DNA from: Spongiibacter nanhainus
GTDB lineage: Bacteria; Pseudomonadota; Gammaproteobacteria; Pseudomonadales; Spongiibacteraceae
Assembly: GCF_016132545.1 (NCBI RefSeq)
Contig: NZ_CP066167.1
Coordinates: forward strand, 1,329,001-1,393,000
Length of the DNA: 64,000 nt
Reading direction: 5' to 3'
Position 1 is the first letter of the stretch; each line of letters begins with the position of its first letter. The position numbers and the translations under genes are program-made. Positions 56,596-64,000 of this stretch are shown piece after piece. The notes beneath the pieces are model-generated. The model made no database searches. It was not told where the DNA came from and was given only the letters and a program-made list of their open reading frames with translations.

Positions 56596-56619
56596 CATAA
56601 AGTACGAGTAGGTAGTGCA

Positions 56620-57360
56620 ATGAGCAATAAAACCCAGCAGAGCATGCCCTGGCCTGAAGAGGATTTTTCCCGCTACGGCGAGGTAGAAGAAAAGAAACTG
56701 GGCAATGTCCAGCAGTATGTGGGCAAGGTCATGCATCGCAACTGGACCTCGATTCCCCATGTCACCCACAACGATGACGCTGACATTACCGACTTTGAAC
56801 AGCGTCGCAAGGCTTACAACGCCGCAAACCCGGATAAGAAAAAGACCCTGTTGCCGGTATTGATGAAGGCCTCAGTGGCGATGCTGAAGGAATTTCCCCA
56901 GTTCAATGTGTCCCTCAGCGCTGACGGCGCGACTATGTTTCAGAAGCACTACTACCATATTGGCTTTGCGGTGGATGTACCGGGCGGCCTGTTGGTACCG
57001 GTGGTGAAAGACTGCGACAAGAAAAGCGTTGACGACATCGCCGAGGAAATTGTCGCCCTATCAGAGAAGGCGCGGGGCAAAGGCCTGCCTATGAACGATA
57101 TGTCCGGCGGCTGCTTTACCCTGTCGTCTCTGGGGCATATCGGCGGCACCAGCTTCTCCCCGATTATTAATGCGCCGGAAGTGGCCATTATGGGGATTAC
57201 CCGGGCTGCCAGCCGGTTTGTGCCGGATGCCGAGGGCAAGCCAGTGCTGCGCCAGTTTCTGCCGCTGTCACTGAGTTACGACCACCGGGTGATTAACGGC
57301 GCCGATGCGGCGCGCTTTACCCGGGCGATGGCGGATTGGCTGCAAGCCTACACTTTCTAA
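56620..57360 (+). CDS. Stand-alone 2-oxoacid dehydrogenase E2-type acyltransferase domain
   Basis: A 246-residue protein that matches only the catalytic domain of E2 acyltransferases. KKLGNVQQYVGKVMHRNW starts the domain, and SYDHRVINGADAARF carries the catalytic His. The following Asn replaces Asp, as in some gammaproteobacterial E2p enzymes. There is no lipoyl or subunit-binding domain, and no E1/E3 genes are nearby. It follows the TetR gene by 24 nt. Its role in this catabolic operon is unclear. Confidence 0.88.
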   Translation: MSNKTQQSMPWPEEDFSRYGEVEEKKLGNVQQYVGKVMHRNWTSIPHVTHNDDADITDFEQRRKAYNAANPDKKKTLLPVLMKASVAMLKEFPQFNVSLSADGATMFQKHYYHIGFAVDVPGGLLVPVVKDCDKKSVDDIAEEIVALSEKARGKGLPMNDMSGGCFTLSSLGHIGGTSFSPIINAPEVAIMGITRAASRFVPDAEGKPVLRQFLPLSLSYDHRVINGADAARFTRAMADWLQAYTF

Positions 57361-57431
57361 GTGCGCTGCCGCTGGAGCGGCGCGCCTTTACGATTGCCCC
57401 GATGTGATTCGTCCGTAGGCGGGGCGCCCCG

Positions 57432-57459
57432 AAAACCGGCCAAGCGCGCCGGTTTTTTT
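57432..57459 (+). terminator. Rho-independent terminator of the thiolase operon
   Basis: AAAACCGGC (57432-57440) pairs with GCCGGTTTT (57448-57456) across a 7-nt loop, followed by more T. It lies 72 nt after the E2-type gene. Confidence 0.88.
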
Positions 57460-57608
57460 GTGCGCGGTCTATTTCGGGAGTGCGGAGCAGGGCTACCGAT
57501 TTGCATTGTGGCTTGGGGGCTCATTATTATTGCGGTGTTGTCGACCTAGGGCGCTCAAAGGTGGGGAGCTGGTGGACAACAGATATCAGGCAACACGGGA
57601 CTACCGTA

Positions 57609-57893
57609 TTGAAAAAACTAGCGCGGCACGTTGTGCAGCTGAGCATTGCGTGGCTTCTTATCGCTATGGGCGTCGTGTTTTTACTGTCGCCAATCCCTGT
57701 GGGTAACTTTTTTTTCGCTGCGGGCCTGTCGGTATTGATCTATACCAGTGATAGGGTCGCGTCCAGGATTTGCGCCTTTCGTGAGCGCCATCGGGGACTA
57801 AACCGGCAGCTGCACTGGGTAGAAGAGAAGCTGGGTGACCGGGTGAAGTTTGTCAGTGCGGCGATGGCGAAAACCCGCCCAGTGCCCGAGTAG
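57609..57893 (+). CDS. Small membrane protein, PGPGW-like
   Basis: The open frame runs 57480-57893, but the recognisable part is a basic start (KKLARHVVQL), one or two hydrophobic helices around SIAWLLIAMGVVFLLSPIPVG, and a basic/charged C-terminus, like small PGPGW-type membrane proteins. I place the start at TTG 57609; GTG 57561 is possible. It lies after the terminator and is convergent with the next SDR. Function unknown. Confidence 0.55.
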   Translation: MKKLARHVVQLSIAWLLIAMGVVFLLSPIPVGNFFFAAGLSVLIYTSDRVASRICAFRERHRGLNRQLHWVEEKLGDRVKFVSAAMAKTRPVPE

Positions 57894-57902
57894 TTACCAG
57901 CC

Positions 57903-58817
57903 TTAGGCCGGCACCGCTTCCTTCTCGCCCTCAGAATCAAGGTAGCTGACACCCGTCATCTGCTCTGAAACTTCCCACAGTTTTCTTCCCAGCTCGGGGT
58001 CCTTTGCTGCGGGGTTTAATTTGGCCGGTGCGGGTTTGCCGCCAATTTCCAGGAAGCCTCCCGGTCCGTAGTAGTCGCCTCCCTTAACATCGTCAGACAG
58101 GGCTGCCAGGAGAGTGGCTCTGGCGGCATCGTCTGGGGTGGGGATAAGGGGTTCGACCTTGGACTGTATCCACAGTGACAGCTTGGATTTTTCTTTGTAA
58201 CTATCGTTTTTCTTGGTGATCTCGGTGGCGGCAAAACCGGGGTGGGCGCCCAGTACCAGTATATTGCTGCCCTGCAAGCGGCGGTTCAGTTCGCAGGTAA
58301 AGGTCATGAGTGCAATTTTGCTGCGGGCATAACTCTTCATGGGCTTGTAGGTATCCCGCTCCCAGTTCATATCGTCCAGGGCGAGCTTGCCAAAGCGGTG
58401 AGCCAGGCTGCCGACATTGACGATCCGGCACTGCTCGTCTTTGTTGAAGTAGGGCAGCAGGCGGCCGATCAAGGCAAAGTTACCCAGGTAGTTGGTGGCC
58501 ATCTGCATCTCGTGACCAGCCGCATTGCGGGCCAGAGGGACGTCGGTGATGCCGGCATTGTTAATTAGCAACTCCAGTTGGCCGACTTGTTCGGCAAACA
58601 GCTTGGCAAAATTCTCCACCGAGCCCAGGTCGGACAGATCCAGGGGCAGCACCTGCAAATTGGCATTGGGGTGTGCTTGCAGCAAGGCCGTGCGCGCCGC
58701 TGCGGCTTTGGCCTCGTTGCGACAGGCCATAATGACCCGGTAGCCTTCGCGGATCAGACCGGTGGTAATGGCGTAGCCCAGCCCGGCATTGGCGCCGGTA
58801 ACAACAGCGGTTTTCAT
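57903..58817 (-). CDS. SDR oxidoreductase, retinol-dehydrogenase-like
   Basis: A 304-residue SDR of the protochlorophyllide-reductase/RDH-like group. AVVTGANAGLGYAITTGLIR is the cofactor fold and NNAGI is intact. The catalytic Tyr/Lys are in MKSYARSKIALMTF. An in-frame TTG 18 nt upstream is possible, but the ATG before KTAVVTG is preferred. It faces the small membrane-protein gene. Confidence 0.88.
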   Translation of the reverse strand: MKTAVVTGANAGLGYAITTGLIREGYRVIMACRNEAKAAAARTALLQAHPNANLQVLPLDLSDLGSVENFAKLFAEQVGQLELLINNAGITDVPLARNAAGHEMQMATNYLGNFALIGRLLPYFNKDEQCRIVNVGSLAHRFGKLALDDMNWERDTYKPMKSYARSKIALMTFTCELNRRLQGSNILVLGAHPGFAATEITKKNDSYKEKSKLSLWIQSKVEPLIPTPDDAARATLLAALSDDVKGGDYYGPGGFLEIGGKPAPAKLNPAAKDPELGRKLWEVSEQMTGVSYLDSEGEKEAVPA

Positions 58818-58928
58818 GACGTTTGCTATCCCCAATCTGCTTGTTATTTTGCGTTGCTTGTATCAGATGAAAAAAGCCGCGACGGGGCCGCGGCAAGTAC
58901 ACACTCTGATGGACAGGAGTGCTTGTGA

Positions 58929-60422
58929 TCAGGCCTCGGCCAGGTGTTTGCGTACCTCGCGGCGAAGCAATTTACCCATTTCGTTGTAGGGCAGTTCGTC
59001 CAGAAAAATGATCTTCTCCGGCACCCGGGAAGAGCGCAGCCGCTCTTTCACCAAGGCTTTTAATTCCGCTTCACCGGGTTGTGCCTGCCCGGGGTGAAGC
59101 GCAATGGCGACACCGACCGCTTCACCCCATTCCACCGAGGGAATGCCCACGGCGGCAGAGTCGGCAATGGCCGGGTGGGTGGCCAGTACGTCTTCGATTT
59201 CGCCGGGGGAGATGTTCTCGCCACCGCGGACAATGACGTCATCGGCGCGACCGGAGAGAAACAGATAGCCCTCGTCGTCGAGATAGCCTGCGTCCCGGGT
59301 CGGGAACCAGCCGTCGGCGTCCAGTGCTGATTTCTCTCGGTATTCGCCGGAAACCTGTTCGCCCCGCACGTAAATTTCTCCGGCTTCGCCAGCGGCTAAT
59401 ACCTTGCCGTCTTCGTCGCGGATTTCCAGCTCGATGGTGGGCAGCGGTTTGCCCACACTGCCCAGGCGCGCCCGGACTTTGGGGTCGTCTGAGTTAAAGG
59501 CCTGGCGGTGATCGTCGGGCCCCAACAATGCGATGGTGGAGCTGGTTTCCGTTAAACCGTAGGCGTTGGTGAAGTTGGTGTCGGGCAGCAAGCCCAACAC
59601 TTTCTCGATCAGCTCGGGGGGCATCCGGCCGCCGCCGTAGGCGATAGCGCGCAAGTTGGAGAGCTGGGCAGCGGCGCCTTCGCCCATCTGGTCAATAATG
59701 CGGGCCAGCATGGTGGGCACTAAAAAGGCGTTGGTCACTTTCTCCTCAGCGGCCAGGCTAAGCCAGGCTTCTGGCTCAAAAGCTGGCAGCATTACGATGC
59801 GGCGCATCGCGTAAAAATTGCTGAGCAGGGTGGAGATGCCGGCAATATGATAGGGTGGCACGCAGACCAACTGGGCATCGTCTTCGTCGGCGGACATAAA
59901 TTCCACCGTACCGAGAATGTAGCCCATCAAGTTGGCGTGACGCAGTAGAGCCGCCTTGGGGGTGCCGGTGGTGCCGCTGGTAAATATCTGCGCGGCGATG
60001 CCTTCGCCCTCGCGTTCTTCACCCGAGGCGGTTTCTCCAGCCGCCAGCGCCGCTTCTACAAAGGCCTTGCGGGTATTGCAATGATGGCCCTGGCTGAGGC
60101 GCTCCGTGCGCTCAACGTCGCCAATCACGTAGGCGGGCTTGATGCGGTCTAGCAGCTTGCCCAGGTCGGCATCGGCGAGGCGGTAATTCAAGGGAACGTA
60201 GGGAATACCGGCCAGAGCGGCACCAAACAAGGCGATTGGGGCGGCCTCGCTGCTCTCGTCGAGGAGTGCCGCGTGCTGGCAGCCATTGTTAACGAACAGT
60301 TCGGCGGCGCCTTTGGCCGCCGTAAACAGTTCGCCGTAGGACCAGCGTTTGCCGTCGCAGACCAGACCGATACGGTCTGGCATGGTGTCGGCCGCCATTT
60401 GCAGGATCAGGGCAATATTCAT
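58929..60422 (-). CDS. Acyl-CoA ligase (AMP-dependent)
   Basis: A 497-residue ANL-family synthetase that activates a carboxylate to its CoA thioester. The P-loop FTSGTTGTPKAALLRHAN is near residue 150 and YGLTETSS follows. GRADDVIVRGGENISPGEIE is the hinge, and the catalytic Lys is in YNEMGKLLRREV near the C-terminus. It is upstream of the SDR on the same strand and would feed the thiolase-type steps. Confidence 0.93.
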   Translation of the reverse strand: MNIALILQMAADTMPDRIGLVCDGKRWSYGELFTAAKGAAELFVNNGCQHAALLDESSEAAPIALFGAALAGIPYVPLNYRLADADLGKLLDRIKPAYVIGDVERTERLSQGHHCNTRKAFVEAALAAGETASGEEREGEGIAAQIFTSGTTGTPKAALLRHANLMGYILGTVEFMSADEDDAQLVCVPPYHIAGISTLLSNFYAMRRIVMLPAFEPEAWLSLAAEEKVTNAFLVPTMLARIIDQMGEGAAAQLSNLRAIAYGGGRMPPELIEKVLGLLPDTNFTNAYGLTETSSTIALLGPDDHRQAFNSDDPKVRARLGSVGKPLPTIELEIRDEDGKVLAAGEAGEIYVRGEQVSGEYREKSALDADGWFPTRDAGYLDDEGYLFLSGRADDVIVRGGENISPGEIEDVLATHPAIADSAAVGIPSVEWGEAVGVAIALHPGQAQPGEAELKALVKERLRSSRVPEKIIFLDELPYNEMGKLLRREVRKHLAEA

Positions 60423-60449
60423 AGTGGGCGTTGTGTTGTTATGTTGTGG

Positions 60450-60740
60450 TTAGTCGGAAGAGGGCAGTGGCTTGGCGTCTTTGGTGGTGAGCGCCGCGCC
60501 ACCAATGGCCAGTGATCCGGCGCCGGCTTTCACGCACAGCAGCTCTACGGTGCCGTCGGCATCCACATAGCGCTTGCCCACCAGAGTGCCATCGGCAAAG
60601 TTGGGGTCGACGCTGCCTTTGTCGTCTGGCGCAGTTTCCACCATGGGTTGACCGCCGCATTCCACGACCTGGTCTTTACCCTTGATCACCATGACTTCGG
60701 TGTCGCAAACCGCACTTTTTAATTTGGTTCCTGGTTTCAT
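60450..60740 (-). CDS. Small conserved-looking Cys-containing protein
   Basis: A 96-residue protein between the CoA-transferase and acyl-CoA ligase genes on the same strand. The Cys residues are in SAVCDTEVMVIKG, VECGGQPM and VELLCVKAG; the first two could form a small metal-ribbon site with the flanking residues. No signal peptide or membrane segment is visible. I do not recognise the family. Close spacing on both sides suggests it belongs to the operon. Confidence 0.6.
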   Translation of the reverse strand: MKPGTKLKSAVCDTEVMVIKGKDQVVECGGQPMVETAPDDKGSVDPNFADGTLVGKRYVDADGTVELLCVKAGAGSLAIGGAALTTKDAKPLPSSD

Positions 60741-60801
60741 TGTTGTGGCTCTCTTATTCGTCGCTCGTTATTAGGTTTTGGGTACGCGTTGATCCCAGAG
60801 G

Positions 60802-62031
60802 CTAGGCAATCGCACCTTTTTCTTTGAGTTGTTCAATGCGGTCCCACTCGATGCCGGCTTCCATCAGCACCAGCTCGGTGTGTTCGGAGGCCAATGGCGC
60901 CCGAGACGTCTGGGTGGCCTCGTGGTTAAATTGCACTGGACCGCGAACCAGCTTGATCGGCTCGCCGCCGTCTGCTGCTTCAACCTCAAACAGCATATCA
61001 TTGGCCAGCGCCTGCTCGTCAGTGGCGATATCCAACAGGCTTTGCACTGGCGCCCACTGGCCGCTGTAGGTCTTCAGATGCTCGCGCCAGTATTTAAAAT
61101 CTTTGCTGGCGAAGGCGTCGACAATAATGGCGCTGGCGGCTTCCCAGTTTTTCATCAGGTTCTCTGGTGTGGAGAAGCGCTCATCCTCGGCGCACTCGGG
61201 GTGGCCGATGTGCTCAAAGAAGCTCTTGATATGAGGCCCGGGAGTGAGAGTACACATGTTGATCACGCCGCCGTCTGAGGCGTAGTAGTTGCCCATCAGC
61301 GGGTTGCCGGGGTTGGCGCCGGACTGGGGCATGCGATTGCCCATGACTTTGCCGGTTTCGATACCCATATCAATGGAGGTGCCCGATGCCCACCACGCGG
61401 TGCTAAGCAGAGACACATCCACTTCGGAGGCCTCACCGGTGCGCTCGCGATGAAACAGCGCGGCAGCGATACCGCCGGCGATATTCATGCCGCCAATAGA
61501 GTCCCCAAAAGCGGGGATACCCTGGGAAATCGGACCGCCCAATTCTTTGGGTGACATGGCGTCGGCAATGCCGCTGCGGTTCCAGAATGCAGTGCCGTCA
61601 AAGCCGCCGACATCCCGCTCCGGGCCCTTGTCGCCAAAAGCACTGCCCCGGGCGTAAATGATATTGGGGTTTACCTTGCGGATATCTTCGATATCAAAGC
61701 CCATTTTCTGACGCTGCCGGGGCAGGTAATTGGTGAGGAAGACATCAGCGGTTTTGGCCAGCTCGTAGATCACTTCCATGCCTTCGGGGGTGGAAATATC
61801 CACACCGACGCTGCGCTTGCCGCGATTGGGGTGTTCCACAAAAGGGCTGCGGTTGGGGTTGGTGTCGACGCCGCCCATTTTGACGAAGCCGCGCTGAGTA
61901 TCGCCCCGCACCGGATGTTCGATCTTGATGACGTCTGCACCCCAGTCGGCGAGGATGGCGCCGGCCGCGGGGACGAAGGTGAATTGAGCTACCTCGAGGA
62001 CGCGCACGCCCTTCATGACCTGAGTCGCCAT
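60802..62031 (-). CDS. Family III CoA transferase (CaiB/BaiF-like)
   Basis: A 409-residue CoA transferase that moves CoA between carboxylic acids. The start KGVRVLEVAQFTFVPAAGAILADWGADVIKIEHP is typical of the family (here a conserved N-terminal block). FDGTAFWNRSGIADAM holds the likely catalytic Asp. It is first of the leftward operon with the small protein and ligase genes, and its start is 46 nt from the operator-like site at 62078. Confidence 0.93.
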   Translation of the reverse strand: MATQVMKGVRVLEVAQFTFVPAAGAILADWGADVIKIEHPVRGDTQRGFVKMGGVDTNPNRSPFVEHPNRGKRSVGVDISTPEGMEVIYELAKTADVFLTNYLPRQRQKMGFDIEDIRKVNPNIIYARGSAFGDKGPERDVGGFDGTAFWNRSGIADAMSPKELGGPISQGIPAFGDSIGGMNIAGGIAAALFHRERTGEASEVDVSLLSTAWWASGTSIDMGIETGKVMGNRMPQSGANPGNPLMGNYYASDGGVINMCTLTPGPHIKSFFEHIGHPECAEDERFSTPENLMKNWEAASAIIVDAFASKDFKYWREHLKTYSGQWAPVQSLLDIATDEQALANDMLFEVEAADGGEPIKLVRGPVQFNHEATQTSRAPLASEHTELVLMEAGIEWDRIEQLKEKGAIA

Positions 62032-62077
62032 TGTCTCTGCACTCCTATCATTATCAGTTTTGGTTGATGATACTACT

Positions 62078-62094
62078 CAACAATGTTGTTGTAT
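62078..62094 (+). promoter_or_regulatory. CAACANTGTTG palindrome, operator candidate 3, overlapping a -35 box
   Basis: CAACAATGTTGT (62078-62089) overlaps TTGTAT (62089-62094), a possible -35 box, which lies 18 bp from TATAAA (62113-62118) upstream of the SDR gene at 62193. It is in the divergent region between the CoA-transferase and SDR genes, so one site could control both. Confidence 0.55.
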
Positions 62095-62192
62095 AGCGTC
62101 CTGTCGCTGTGATATAAAATCAAGCACTTTTAAGCCGCGTTATGCGGCATTTTTAACAGCAATAAAAAGCGTCAAACGCTTCGGGAGCCTCT

Positions 62193-62972
62193 ATGAAACT
62201 GGATAACACCATTGCCGCGGTGGTCACTGGCGGCGCGTCGGGTCTTGGCTATGCCACTGTGCAGGCCTTGCGGGCCCAGGACGTCAAGGTCGCCATTTTT
62301 GATTTGAATGAGGACACCGGCGAGCAGGCCGCCAGCGAGACCGGGTCTATTTTCTGCCAGTGTGATGTGTTGTCCGACGACAGTGTCGATGCGGCCTTTG
62401 CCAAAGCCCGGGCGGAGAACGGTCAGGAGCGTATCCTGGTGTGCTGCGCCGGCGGTGGTAATGCCATTCCCACCGCCCGTCGCGATAAAAAAACCGGCGA
62501 GATCAAAACCTTCCCCACCGATCAGTTTGAGTGGGTCCTTAAACTTAACACCGTGGGAACCTTTCGCTGTATCACCCGCGCCGCGGCCGGGATGATGGAG
62601 CTTGAGCCCATCGATGGCGAGCGCGGGGTGATGGTAAATACCGCCTCTGCCGCGGCCACCGAAGGGCAGATGGGACAGGCGGCTTACTCGGCGGCCAAAG
62701 CGGGGATTGTCGGCATGACCCTGACCATCGCCCGGGACCTGTCCCGGGAGGGCATTCGCGTGAACACCATTCAACCGGGCATTTTTGATACCCCGGCGAT
62801 GGCTCGTGCGCCTCAGGAAATGAAAGACGCACTGGGTAAAATGGTGCCCTTCCCGCCGCGCCTGGGTGTGGCTGAAGAGTACGCCAGCATGGCGATGGAG
62901 TTGGTGCGCAATGGCTATATGAACGGCACCACTGTTCGTTTGGACGGTGCCATTCGGATGCAGCCGCGCTAA
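62193..62972 (+). CDS. SDR oxidoreductase, 3-hydroxyacyl-CoA-dehydrogenase-like
   Basis: A 259-residue SDR resembling type-10 17-beta-hydroxysteroid / 3-hydroxyacyl-CoA dehydrogenases. VVTGGASGLGYATVQAL is the cofactor fold, CCAGGGNA replaces NNAG, and QAAYSAAKAGIVGMT has the catalytic Tyr/Lys. GVRVNTI-like and QPGIFDTPAM segments follow. Its stop overlaps the convergent SGNH gene's stop within CTAA at 62969-62972. Confidence 0.92.
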   Translation: MKLDNTIAAVVTGGASGLGYATVQALRAQDVKVAIFDLNEDTGEQAASETGSIFCQCDVLSDDSVDAAFAKARAENGQERILVCCAGGGNAIPTARRDKKTGEIKTFPTDQFEWVLKLNTVGTFRCITRAAAGMMELEPIDGERGVMVNTASAAATEGQMGQAAYSAAKAGIVGMTLTIARDLSREGIRVNTIQPGIFDTPAMARAPQEMKDALGKMVPFPPRLGVAEEYASMAMELVRNGYMNGTTVRLDGAIRMQPR

Positions 62973-63961
62973 TCGGCTGAGCTTTGTAGATGCGCCGCCA
63001 GGCGCTCGGCAATGCGGGTGTAGCCCCATTCATTGGGGTGCAACCCGTCTGCTGAAAAGCAGGCCCAATCCTCGGGCCCCAGTAGCTCTAAACCGTCGAT
63101 CAGGATCGTTTCTTCGACCTCACTAGCAGCCTTCTTAAAGGTGTCACGCAACGACTCACTGAATGCTCGGAAGCGTGGGTCATAGTGCTCCCTGAGTGAA
63201 TAGATCGGCGTGATACAAACACGTTTTGCATCGGGCTGTGTTTGGCAGGCCTGCTGCAGCATATCCCGGTAGACGCTGGCGTCCTGCCTGCCAAAAGATT
63301 TGCCCAAATCAAAAATCAGGGTGTGCGCGGCGACCTTGAGTATTTCGTTGACGACCTCCGGCTCGGCCTTGCCGGCACCGTAAAAGCCAAAATTAAGGGT
63401 GCTGACCCCCAGCTGCCGGGACAGAACTGAAGGGTAGTTGACGCTAGACAGAGCTGAGCCGGCACCCTGCACAATCGAGGAGCCGTAAAATACCCAGGGC
63501 AGGCCGGGCTTTTCGGAGGCGGCTCTCAAGACGCTGTGGGGGGCGATTCCGAGTTGTTCAACGCCGACTTGCTGATTTCCCGGCAGGTAAATCTCCAGCA
63601 GACGGTCTTCAGCCGACAAGCCTGTAAACACCGCTATATCAGCGATGCCGGGCTCCAGTGGCAGCGTTCTCCACAGCATGCCATCGACCATCACATCAAT
63701 GCCGGCGCCCCGTGAGGGTGAGTTCACCGTGAGCTTAAGGTGCAAGGCCGGCGTGTCGCTGTAAAACCGCAGCGCGACCCCGGCAGGGAAGCGGGCCTGA
63801 TTCGCCACGGCTTCAGGGACCGCAGTGAGCTGCTGCTCCGTCAGGCGGCACCAGTTTGATTGTGGCAATGTCGACGTCAATGCCTGGGTAAGCCCAGAGA
63901 CGTTGACGTTATCGTTTGGCAGGGAGTGCCAGGTCAGTTCTGGACTCATCGCGCTATCCAT
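62969..63961 (-). CDS. SGNH/GDSL hydrolase with N-terminal jelly-roll domain
   Basis: A 330-residue esterase-like protein. The first ~150 residues look like the beta-sandwich domain of carbohydrate-esterase-like SGNH enzymes. VFYGSSIVQGAG has the catalytic Ser, NFGFYGAGKAE the Asn-bearing block, and SADGLHPNEWGYTRIAERL the Asp and His. There is no signal peptide, so it is probably cytoplasmic. It is convergent with the SDR. The window ends 39 nt beyond its start. Confidence 0.85.
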   Translation of the reverse strand: MDSAMSPELTWHSLPNDNVNVSGLTQALTSTLPQSNWCRLTEQQLTAVPEAVANQARFPAGVALRFYSDTPALHLKLTVNSPSRGAGIDVMVDGMLWRTLPLEPGIADIAVFTGLSAEDRLLEIYLPGNQQVGVEQLGIAPHSVLRAASEKPGLPWVFYGSSIVQGAGSALSSVNYPSVLSRQLGVSTLNFGFYGAGKAEPEVVNEILKVAAHTLIFDLGKSFGRQDASVYRDMLQQACQTQPDAKRVCITPIYSLREHYDPRFRAFSESLRDTFKKAASEVEETILIDGLELLGPEDWACFSADGLHPNEWGYTRIAERLAAHLQSSAD

Positions 63962-64000
63962 CTCATCGGCTACCAGTTGTAACTCAGCGAAGCATACACA

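Noticed and set aside
57290-57335. Asn in place of Asp in the E2 DHRxxDG motif taken as an inactivating change
   Set aside because: From memory, Asn occurs at this position in some active gammaproteobacterial E2p proteins, so it is not evidence of loss of function.

Overview
The window looks like a chromosome segment of a marine gammaproteobacterium, most likely the Cellvibrionales/Spongiibacteraceae area. The reasons are the conserved order aroQ-accB-accC-prmA-zinc-ribbon protein, the presence of DUF2333, YajG and PBP1B proteins, and a large acyl-CoA/SDR/CoA-transferase catabolic segment. The lineage is inferred from gene content and was not tested by a search.

Layout. (1) 1-12.7 kb is housekeeping: a minus-strand group for fatty-acid synthesis, ribosomal-protein methylation and 3-dehydroquinate dehydratase, then DsbD, a PCu(A)C copper chaperone, DUF2333 and YajG-like envelope proteins, a PfkB/adenosine kinase, PBP1B and a retropepsin-like protease. 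(2) 12.7-18.4 kb is a repeat-rich patch holding galE, a REP-associated tyrosine transposase (RAYT), a YefM/YoeB toxin-antitoxin pair and a ModF-like double ABC ATPase. (3) 18.4-41.9 kb is an exopolysaccharide locus: Wzc and Wza on the minus strand, then on the plus strand a lipoprotein, YjbH, a WcaJ-type initiating transferase, two sulfotransferases, glycosyltransferases, a hexapeptide acyltransferase, a Wzy-like polymerase, an acyltransferase-3, a DUF1972 glycosyltransferase, rfbBACD, a Wzx-like flippase and manC. The product is probably a Wzx/Wzy-exported polymer with rhamnose and mannose, possibly sulfated and acylated. (4) 41.9-46.9 kb holds two HEPN/MNT toxin-antitoxin-like modules and a beta-CASP RNase-like protein between repeat arrays. 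(5) 46.9-64 kb holds an AraC regulator, a cold-shock protein and a catabolic cluster: sulfotransferase, SDRs, MDR dehydrogenase, alkylsulfatase-like MBL protein, MFS transporter, thiolase, TetR regulator, stand-alone E2 acyltransferase, acyl-CoA ligase, CaiB-type CoA transferase and SGNH hydrolase.

The most unusual feature is a family of REP palindromes (roughly 80 hairpins by hand count, in 11 clusters between 8.6 and 46.8 kb). Each unit is GTAG followed by a hairpin such as GGCGGACA...TGTCCGCC. Stem variants change on both arms together, so the hairpin is what is conserved. Many copies sit in tandem arrays with a period of about 86-112 bp, and each cluster has its own spacer. Seven genes, including the RAYT itself and yoeB, use the TAG inside the REP's GTAG as their stop codon. 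This fits insertion next to, or recognition of, a GTAG target that already existed at gene ends.

A short near-palindrome, CAACANTGTTG, lies upstream of the AraC gene, between the MFS and thiolase genes, and between the CoA-transferase and SDR genes. It is a candidate shared operator for the catabolic segment. Two sigma-54-like promoter sequences lie in the long intergenic regions of the exopolysaccharide locus.
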